Shown: piece after piece, positions 1-4,571 of the stretch
Layout: each line of letters starts with the position of its first letter
How positions within the stretch are numbered: the first letter of the stretch is position 1
NCBI GenBank assembly: GCA_903644035.1
Contig: CAHJXG010000484.1
Coordinates: forward strand, 1-5,419
DNA: 5,419 nt
Direction: 5' to 3'
Source of the DNA: Rhodospirillales bacterium
Lineage (GTDB): Bacteria > Pseudomonadota > Alphaproteobacteria > Acetobacterales > Acetobacteraceae
Made by a program: the position numbers and the translations under genes
The notes under the pieces: generated by a model
Told to the model about the DNA's origin: nothing
What the model saw: the letters and a program-made list of their open reading frames with translations, nothing else
Databases searched by the model: none

Positions 1-151
1 CCTTGCCCGCCATAAGCACGAGCCGCGCCCCGGCGCCGGCCAGCACCTGGGCCGCGAACGCTCCGAACGCGCCGGACGCGCCCGTCACGACCGCGACCTT
101 GCCCCGGATGTCGAACAGGGACGCCGGGTCGGCGATGAAGTCCGGGGTCAT
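1..151 (-). CDS. SDR-family oxidoreductase, N-terminal part only (runs off left edge)
   Basis: This is the first 50 codons of a short-chain dehydrogenase/reductase, a cytoplasmic NAD(P)-dependent oxidoreductase. After a short N-terminal arm, residues 17-30 read GKVAVVTGASGAFG. That is beta-strand 1 plus the glycine-rich TGxxxGxG dinucleotide-binding motif (T23, G24, G27? pattern, G30), followed by a helix and the second strand RLVLM (43-47), as expected for a Rossmann fold. The catalytic Tyr-x-x-x-Lys lies outside the window, so substrate and activity cannot be judged. The ATG at 151 overlaps the cupin stop codon as ATGA, which suggests translational coupling and a shared mRNA. The Shine-Dalgarno match upstream is poor (AGG about 10 nt away), consistent with coupling. 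The family call is firm from the motif; the specific reaction is unknown. Within the operon it is a likely redox step on the product of the upstream enzymes (inference). Confidence 0.87.
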   Translation of the reverse strand, partial: MTPDFIADPASLFDIRGKVAVVTGASGAFGAFAAQVLAGAGARLVLMAGK

Positions 152-531
152 CGGGGACCTGCCTGCGGCGGCGGCGGCATCACCACCAGCATGGTCACCA
201 CGTCGTTGCCGCGGTTGACGACCTCCCGCGTGACGTTCGGGCCGATCCAGCAGGAGTCCATGGGACCGAGCGCCTGCTCCTGGCCCCCGGCGATCACCGT
301 CATCGTGCCGGACAGCACGACATACGCCTTTTCCAGCGGGGAGGCGTCCGGCCCCGCGCCGCCGCCGGGCAGGAAGTGGGACAGGCCCAGGGTGAAGGCC
401 TGCGGCCCGCCCGCCTCGGCGCCCTGGAGGCGCAGGGAGCGGACGCCGTGGTGGTTGGGCGCCTCGTAGGCCCGCGCTTCGCCGAAGCGCGTGAAGGACA
501 CGCCCGGTTCGGGCGCCGTCGGGGTTGTCAT
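148..531 (-). CDS. Small single-domain cupin protein (127 aa) with degenerate metal site
   Basis: The 127-residue protein has one conserved beta-barrel cupin domain over about residues 28-120. The first cupin motif is recognisable as HFLPGGG (52-58), then E67 and YVVLSG (70-75). The second is recognisable as MDSCWIGPNVTREVVNRGN (91-109). The usual H-x-H of motif 1 is replaced by a GPDASP stretch (60-65), and the motif 2 histidine position is held by R102, so only E67 of the normal ligand set remains. Small cupins of this kind are common in catabolic operons, where they act as isomerases, cyclases, dioxygenase-like enzymes or ligand-binding accessory proteins; which applies here cannot be told. 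The ATG at 531 has a strong GGAGG at 540-544, 8 nt upstream. It lies 55 bp after the cyclase gene and overlaps the SDR start by 4 bp, so it is the middle gene of a likely operon. There is no signal peptide. The C-terminal tail is proline-rich. Confidence 0.88.
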   Translation of the reverse strand: MTTPTAPEPGVSFTRFGEARAYEAPNHHGVRSLRLQGAEAGGPQAFTLGLSHFLPGGGAGPDASPLEKAYVVLSGTMTVIAGGQEQALGPMDSCWIGPNVTREVVNRGNDVVTMLVVMPPPPQAGPR

Positions 532-539
532 GGGCGTAT

Positions 540-544
540 CCTCC
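540..544 (-). promoter_or_regulatory. Ribosome-binding site of the cupin gene
   Basis: On the minus strand the bases read GGAGG, 8 nt before the ATG at 531. This is the strongest Shine-Dalgarno in the operon and fixes the cupin start. It shows the cupin can be initiated independently of the cyclase gene 55 bp upstream, unlike the SDR gene. Confidence 0.7.
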
Positions 545-586
545 GCGCCGGCTCGGGCCGACGCCGCTTCTTGGGTGGCTCGGGGA

Positions 587-1429
587 TCAGGCGGGGCGGC
601 CAGGCTCGATCCGGTAGGCGCCCTCGGGATCGGTGATGGCGACCAGGCGGATGATGCAGCCGTCGCCGCGGTCCCAGTTCCAGGGGAAGAACGCGAAGGT
701 CACGCGCTTGCCGGTGACGGCGTCCAGGTCCCCGCCGACGTTCTCGATGCCCAGGATGCCCTTGCTGAACAGCTTGCGGTGCACGGGTTCCCACTCCGGG
801 TGGTCCTGCTTCCAGTCCCGTCCGCCGGACCAGGCCTTGTACTCCTCCGCCAGATGCGGGTGCAGCGGGCCGTTGCGGTGCGGGCCGATGGCGGTCGCGA
901 GCGGATGGTCGTTGGCCTGGGTGTCGTGGCCGACCACCTTGACCTTCTTCTCGACGAACCAGTCGCCGGCCGACGCCACGAAGCCCGGGGCGTAGCAGAA
1001 ATACTCCGCGTTATCCTCATAGAGCTTGTGCCAGCCGGTGTTGATGATCACGACGTCGCCCGGGCGGACCTGCCCGCCTGCGGCGGCCTCCAGGTCGTCA
1101 TAGGTGATCGGCTCCCACCGCTTCTTGGGGAGGGAGACCACGATGCCGGTGCCGAAGAAGTGGGGCAGCGGGACCTCGTCGATGAAGGGAGTGCCCTGCA
1201 CGACGTGCGCCGGCGCGTCGATATGCGTGGTGTTGTGCATGCTGGTCGTGATGCGCTGCGACAGCACGCCCGACTTGGCCATGTAGTGGATGCGCTCGAT
1301 CTTCACGTCTTCGAAGTAGGGCCAGTTGGGCGACTGGAAGCCGAAGCGGTGGGACAGGTTGAAGAACTGCAGCCCCATGCTGTTGCTTGTGTTGGACTCG
1401 AACTCGATGCCGCGGATCGTTATGGCCAT
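587..1429 (-). CDS. Cyclase-family metal-dependent hydrolase (kynurenine formamidase/isatin hydrolase superfamily), 280 aa
   Basis: This predicted cytoplasmic hydrolase belongs to the cyclase family (Pfam Cyclase type; relatives include kynurenine formamidase KynB and isatin hydrolase), whose members use metal-bound water to open amides, lactams or esters. The family signature HxGTHxDxPxH appears as HNTTHIDAPAH at residues 65-75, giving candidate metal ligands H65, H69 and D71 and catalytic-type H75; the usual glycine is replaced by T67. N-terminal FFNLSHRFG (22-30) matches the family's 'DLSH' strand. RPGDVVIINTGW (122-133) is the conserved 'GDxVLIxTGW' segment, and GIENVGGD (227-234) carries E229, the likely distal ligand. 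At 280 residues it is longer than KynB (about 210). The extra length is mainly a His/Trp-rich segment around 175-220. The ATG at 1429 is chosen because it starts the family-like sequence; upstream codons in this frame run antisense to iclR. Only a G-run (1435-1440) serves as Shine-Dalgarno. The true substrate is unknown; KynB identity is not supported. Confidence 0.88.
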   Translation of the reverse strand: MAITIRGIEFESNTSNSMGLQFFNLSHRFGFQSPNWPYFEDVKIERIHYMAKSGVLSQRITTSMHNTTHIDAPAHVVQGTPFIDEVPLPHFFGTGIVVSLPKKRWEPITYDDLEAAAGGQVRPGDVVIINTGWHKLYEDNAEYFCYAPGFVASAGDWFVEKKVKVVGHDTQANDHPLATAIGPHRNGPLHPHLAEEYKAWSGGRDWKQDHPEWEPVHRKLFSKGILGIENVGGDLDAVTGKRVTFAFFPWNWDRGDGCIIRLVAITDPEGAYRIEPGRPA

Positions 1430-1469
1430 GTTTTCCCCCCAACCCTGGGCACCCCAAGGTGTATCGTAT

Positions 1470-1489
1470 TGTGGGTTAAGTGTTCCACA
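1470..1489. promoter_or_regulatory. Imperfect inverted repeat, candidate IclR operator
   Basis: TGTGG (1470-1474) and CCACA (1485-1489) form a perfect 5-bp dyad around a 10-bp AT-richer centre, 20 bp in all, inside the divergent control region. IclR-family dimers commonly bind short dyads of this size between their own gene and the divergent target operon. The right arm abuts and shares a base with the candidate iclR -35 element, so binding could repress iclR. Symmetry beyond the arms is weak, and a 5-bp dyad can occur by chance, so this is a candidate only. Confidence 0.33.
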
Positions 1490-1518
1490 TGACGGTGCAA
1501 AATGGCAATGCCTATTTT
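1489..1518 (+). promoter_or_regulatory. Possible sigma70-type promoter for iclR
   Basis: ATGACG (1489-1494, 4 of 6 to TTGACA) and TATTTT (1513-1518, 4 of 6 to TATAAT) are separated by 18 bp. They sit in the only clearly AT-richer patch of the window, upstream of the regulator. This would place the transcript start near 1525, about 60 nt before the small upstream ORF. No equally good hexamer pair was found for the cyclase operon on the minus strand, although its promoter must lie in the same 1430-1652 interval: TTGCCA at 1502-1507 on that strand is a good -35 but lacks a convincing -10. Confidence 0.3.
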
Positions 1519-1584
1519 CAGCTTCGCGTGCAATCGCTAGGGATGGGCCGCGCCCGGCGGCGCCGACCGCCTTTGAGGACACCG

Positions 1585-1656
1585 ATGCCCCGCACGCCCC
1601 GACGAAGCCCTGCCTTTCTGCCGGACCCGCGTCCTCCCGCCGGGCCTGCGCGGTGA
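1585..1656 (+). CDS. Possible 23-aa leader ORF overlapping the iclR start (GTGA)
   Basis: This small ORF starts at ATG 1585 and stops at TGA 1654-1656. The stop overlaps the iclR GTG (1653-1655) by two bases as GTGA, the arrangement typical of translational coupling. A good Shine-Dalgarno, GAGG at 1575-1578, lies 6 nt before the ATG, whereas the iclR GTG itself has no clear ribosome-binding site. The 23-residue peptide is rich in Pro (8) and Arg (5), begins MPRTPRR and contains a PP pair near its end, so slow translation is conceivable. It may be a regulatory leader peptide, a chance ORF in GC-rich DNA, or the real N-terminus of IclR if a frameshift or sequence error lies here. It resembles no family I recognise. 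Confidence 0.35.
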   Translation: MPRTPRRSPAFLPDPRPPAGPAR

Positions 1657-2432
1657 CCGAGTCCGACGCGGCTCCGGCGGAGAAGGTCCAGGTCCAGGTG
1701 CTGGCCCGCGCCGCGGCGGTGCTGCGCGCGCTGGAAGGCCAGTCCGACGGCCTCAGCCTCGGCCAGCTTGCGCAGGCCTTGGGCCTTGCGCGGTCCACCG
1801 TGCAGCGGATCGTCGCGGCCCTGCAGGCGGAGGAGCTGCTCATCGCCGCGTCGCCCACCGGCAAGGTCAGGCTCGGCCCGGCGCTGCGGCGGCTGGCCGC
1901 CTCGGTCGAGACCGACAGCGCGGCCCTGGCCAAGCCGGTGCTCGCCGCCCTGTCCAGCGAGCTGGGGGAGACGGTCGACCTGGCGGCGGTGAAGGGCGAC
2001 CAGCTTGTCTTCATCGACCAGGTGGTGGGCCAGCAGCGCCTGCGCACCGTGTCCGCGGTCGGCGAGCGTTTTCCCCTCTACTGCACCGCCAACGGCAAGG
2101 CCTACCTCGCCAGCCTACCCGACGCGGCGGTGGCGGAGACGGTGGGCCGGACCTATCGGCGGCGCACGCCCAACACCCTGACGTCCCTTGCCGCCCTGCT
2201 TGCCGATCTGGGGGAGGTCCGTAGGACCGGGATCGCCCTCGACAACGAGGAGCATACCCAGGGCATCTGCGCGGCCGGCGTGATGGTCCGCGACATGGCC
2301 GGCAACCCGCTGGCCGTGTCGGTGCCGGTTCCCAGCGCCCGCTTTGCCGACCACCATGCCGGCATCGCTGAACGGCTTCTGGCAGCGAAGTCGGCGCTGG
2401 AACAGCTTTTCGGAACCGGCCACGCCCGGTAG
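1653..2432 (+). CDS. IclR-family transcriptional regulator (259 aa)
   Basis: This is a cytoplasmic DNA-binding regulator of the IclR family, which usually controls a neighbouring catabolic operon and its own gene in response to a small aromatic or organic-acid ligand. Residues 12-82 form the winged helix-turn-helix: VLARAAAVLRALEG (16-29), then helices LSLGQLAQALGLARSTVQRI (34-53), then a wing ending KVRLGPAL (71-78). Residues 95-255 form the GAF-like effector domain, with ETVDLAAVKGDQLVFID (106-122), the YCTANGKAYLA segment (143-153) and the conserved late 'DNEEHTQGICAAGVMVRD' stretch. The length of 259 residues matches the family. GTG 1653 is the only sensible in-frame start; the frame upstream is open but not family-like. 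It lacks its own good Shine-Dalgarno and overlaps a small upstream ORF. It is transcribed divergently from the cyclase-cupin-SDR operon across 223 bp, making that operon the likely target. Confidence 0.93.
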   Translation: MTESDAAPAEKVQVQVLARAAAVLRALEGQSDGLSLGQLAQALGLARSTVQRIVAALQAEELLIAASPTGKVRLGPALRRLAASVETDSAALAKPVLAALSSELGETVDLAAVKGDQLVFIDQVVGQQRLRTVSAVGERFPLYCTANGKAYLASLPDAAVAETVGRTYRRRTPNTLTSLAALLADLGEVRRTGIALDNEEHTQGICAAGVMVRDMAGNPLAVSVPVPSARFADHHAGIAERLLAAKSALEQLFGTGHAR

Positions 2433-2459
2433 CGCGGCCATGGGGCCGGTCAGCCGCGC
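2432..2459. other. Stem-loop at the convergent gene junction
   Basis: GCGCGGC (2432-2438) and GCCGCGC (2453-2459) are perfect 7-bp complementary arms with a 14-nt loop. They span the 17-bp gap between the iclR stop and the solute-binding-protein stop. The position suits a bidirectional transcription end or RNA 3'-end stabiliser for the two converging units. No T-run follows on either strand, so it is not a canonical intrinsic terminator, and in DNA this GC-rich such dyads arise by chance. Confidence 0.3.
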
Positions 2460-3709
2460 GGCAGCAGCCGCTGGACCTCCGCCATCACGTCCGCCAGCAC
2501 GGCGTCCGGCGTCGCCTTGCCCTCGGCGATCCGGGCCAGGTTGTCCACGATGGCCTGGGTGATGCGCACGCCGTTGCTGCCGGGGAAGGCGTACCAGGGC
2601 TGCATGAGGGGGATCTGCTCCATCGCCGGGCGGAACAGCGGGTTCTCCCGGTAGAACGCGCCGAGATAGCGGTCGTCGTTGAGCGTCAGCGTGCTGCTGG
2701 GCACGTAGCCCGTGCCGCGCACCATGATCGTCTGCCCCACGGGGCCTGCTGCGAACTGCATGAAACGCCATGCCGCCGCCTGCCGCTGGGGGTCGCGGGC
2801 CAGCATGACCACGGCGTTGCCGCCAGTGGGCAGCTTGCCGTCAGGGGTGATGACCGGCATCCGCGTCGTCCGCAGTTCCACGTCCGGGCCGATGGAGCGC
2901 TGGAACTGGCCGATATAGGCGGTGGTGCCGAAGATCATGCCGAGCTTGCCGGCGTAGAACGCCTGGAACGCGGCGTCGGTGGTGAGCGGCGGCATCCTGC
3001 CCTCCTTCACCATGCGGTCCAGCAGCCTGAGCGCCTGCAGGCCTTGCTCGCCGAAGGCGACGGTCTTCTCGTCGTCCGACAGCATCTTGCCGCCGTAGCC
3101 GTACAGCAGGGCGCTGAACATCCAGTCGTCGCCGGGCCAGCGGTAGAACATGCCGCTGACGCCGTCGCCGAGGGCGGCGATGGCGGCGGACAGCTTCAGC
3201 ACGCCGTCCCAGTCCCGCGGCATGGCGTCCGGGTCGCCCCCGGCGCGGCGGACCAGGGCGGCGTTGTAGTAGAAGATCGGGTTGCTGGCGCTGAACGTCA
3301 GGCCGACCTGCCTGCCGCCGGCCTGGGCCAGCTGCAGGATGCCCGGCGCCCAGCCCGCCGCGGCCGGGTCGCCCGCCTTGTCCAGGAAGGGCTTGAGGTC
3401 CACGAGGATGTTGCGCTCCGCCAGGAAGCGCAGCCGGTTCAGGCCCTGGAAGCTGACGTCCGGCAGCCCGCCGGCCGTGGCTTGGCGCATGACGAGCTGC
3501 AGGCCGTCCTCATAGGTCGGGCTGGGCGCCGGGAAGCGTATGGTCACGTCCGGGTTGGCGCGGGTGAACTCGGCCGACACCTGATCCATCACGTCCTTGA
3601 AGAAGGCCGGCATGGGGTAGTGGACGACCAGCTCCATCGCGCCCTGGGCGGCGGCGGGGCGGAGGAACGGGGTCGCCAGGGGAACGGCAAGCAGGGTCCG
3701 GCGCAGCAT
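2450..3709 (-). CDS. ABC transporter extracellular solute-binding protein, family 1 (419 aa)
   Basis: This is the periplasmic receptor of a carbohydrate-type ABC importer (MalE/UgpB-like family 1). The N-terminus is a signal peptide: RR at 3-4, a hydrophobic stretch, then PAAAQ at 18-22 with probable cleavage after A21. There is no lipobox cysteine. The RRTLL order also fits a loose twin-arginine pattern, so Sec or Tat export cannot be separated. The mature part opens with a family-1 pattern: MELVVHYPMP, then FTRANPDVTIRF, then repeated-unit exposure GGLPDVSFQ and the NILVDLKPFLD segment. Later come the FYYNAALVRRAGGDP strand-helix unit and DWDGVLKLSAAI, both hallmarks of the family. ATG 3709 has AGGAG at 3716-3720, 6 nt upstream. 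It follows permease 2 by 28 bp and is the last gene of the unit. The ligand is not predictable: a sugar, polyol or glycerol-phosphate-like solute is most typical. Confidence 0.92.
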   Translation of the reverse strand: MLRRTLLAVPLATPFLRPAAAQGAMELVVHYPMPAFFKDVMDQVSAEFTRANPDVTIRFPAPSPTYEDGLQLVMRQATAGGLPDVSFQGLNRLRFLAERNILVDLKPFLDKAGDPAAAGWAPGILQLAQAGGRQVGLTFSASNPIFYYNAALVRRAGGDPDAMPRDWDGVLKLSAAIAALGDGVSGMFYRWPGDDWMFSALLYGYGGKMLSDDEKTVAFGEQGLQALRLLDRMVKEGRMPPLTTDAAFQAFYAGKLGMIFGTTAYIGQFQRSIGPDVELRTTRMPVITPDGKLPTGGNAVVMLARDPQRQAAAWRFMQFAAGPVGQTIMVRGTGYVPSSTLTLNDDRYLGAFYRENPLFRPAMEQIPLMQPWYAFPGSNGVRITQAIVDNLARIAEGKATPDAVLADVMAEVQRLLPRG

Positions 3710-3715
3710 GGATGG

Positions 3716-3720
3716 CTCCT
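3716..3720 (-). promoter_or_regulatory. Ribosome-binding site of the solute-binding-protein gene
   Basis: On the minus strand the bases read AGGAG, 6 nt before the ATG at 3709, within the 28-bp gap after the permease 2 gene. It decides the start, since the open frame extends much further upstream through permease 2. A strong independent site fits the need for more receptor than membrane components. Confidence 0.7.
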
Positions 3721-3737
3721 GGTTCAGGTGGTGGGGA

Positions 3738-4571
3738 TCAGCCCTTGAGTCCCGCCGTGGCGACGCCCTGGATGAACCGGCGCTGGGCTGCCAGGAAGGC
3801 GGCGACCATCGGCAGGGTGGTGATGACGCAGGCGGCCATGAGGGCGCCGGTGTCGTTGCCGCCCTCCTCCGCCCGGAAGAACAGGACGCCGAGCGCGGGC
3901 GTCGCCATCGCCTGCGTCTGCACGGCGACCAGCGGCCAGAACAGGTCGTTCCAATGGGCGACGACGCTGAAGGTGGCAAAGGCCGTCGCGGTCGGCCAGG
4001 CGTTGGGCAGGATGACGCGCCACACGATGCCGCCCTCCCCCATGCCGTCCAGCCTGGCGGCCTGGATCAGCTCGTCCGGGATGGACTTGAACGCCTGGCG
4101 GAACATGAAGATGGCGAAGACCGAGATGGCGAAGGGCGCCGTCAGCGCCGTGTAGCTGTCCAGCAGGCCCATCTTGCCCAGCGCCACGTACAGCGGCAGC
4201 GCCGGCACGTGGGCCGGGATGAGCAGGCCCAGCAGCACGAGGGCGAACACCACCTCCCGCCCGCGCCAGCGCAGCTTGGCGAGGGCGTAGGCGCAGGGAA
4301 CGGCGAACAGCACCTGCAGGGCCAGGATGACGGCGCAAACCAGCGTGCCGTTCAGCAGGAAGCGCAGCAGCGGCACCTGGGTCAGCGCCTTCCGGTAGTT
4401 CTCCCATCCATGGAAGCGGTGCGGCCACAGGGTCAGGGACGACTGGAATATCTCGCCGCCGGGCTTGAGGGAGGCGGACAGCATGAAGGCGTACGGCGAC
4501 AGCACGACCAGCGCCGCCAGCGTGAGCAGCGCGAGGCGCGGCAGGTCGGCCAGGAGGGGGCGGGGCGTCAT
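3738..4571 (-). CDS. Carbohydrate ABC transporter permease, MalG/UgpE type (277 aa)
   Basis: This is one of the two inner-membrane channel subunits of the importer. About six membrane segments are visible, near residues 12-34, 70-98, 107-131, 140-160, 195-218 and 240-262. The cytoplasmic EAA loop that docks on the ATPase is at 167-189: E167, A171, A172, D175, G176, I187, L188, P189. Other MalG-type hallmarks are the N-terminal 'SPYAFMLSASLKP' (25-37), NYRKAL after the first loop, and LPLYVALGKMGLLDSY (125-140). The length is normal for the family. The ATG at 4571 overlaps the stop of permease 1 as ATGA, and no good Shine-Dalgarno precedes it, so translation is probably coupled, which would help equal synthesis of the two subunits. 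The solute-binding-protein gene follows 28 bp downstream. Confidence 0.94.
   Translation of the reverse strand: MTPRPLLADLPRLALLTLAALVVLSPYAFMLSASLKPGGEIFQSSLTLWPHRFHGWENYRKALTQVPLLRFLLNGTLVCAVILALQVLFAVPCAYALAKLRWRGREVVFALVLLGLLIPAHVPALPLYVALGKMGLLDSYTALTAPFAISVFAIFMFRQAFKSIPDELIQAARLDGMGEGGIVWRVILPNAWPTATAFATFSVVAHWNDLFWPLVAVQTQAMATPALGVLFFRAEEGGNDTGALMAACVITTLPMVAAFLAAQRRFIQGVATAGLKG

Noticed and set aside
491..1492. Long plus-strand open frame (333 codons) opposite the cyclase and cupin genes
   Set aside because: It is antisense to two genes with clear family motifs; a stop-poor complementary frame is expected in high-GC DNA.
1502..1512. Small near-palindrome GGCA-A-TGCC in the divergent spacer as a second operator
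   Set aside because: Only 4-bp arms around one base; too short to support against chance.
1326..1652. Upstream extension of the iclR frame to an ATG at 1326
   Set aside because: It overlaps the divergent cyclase gene and the promoter region, does not resemble IclR N-termini, and would give an over-long protein. GTG 1653 gives the normal length.
587..2047. Continuous 486-codon minus-strand frame suggesting an N-terminally extended cyclase protein
   Set aside because: The first 206 codons run antisense through the spacer and the well-supported iclR gene and have a low-complexity Arg/Ser/Ala composition. Family-like sequence begins only at ATG 1429.
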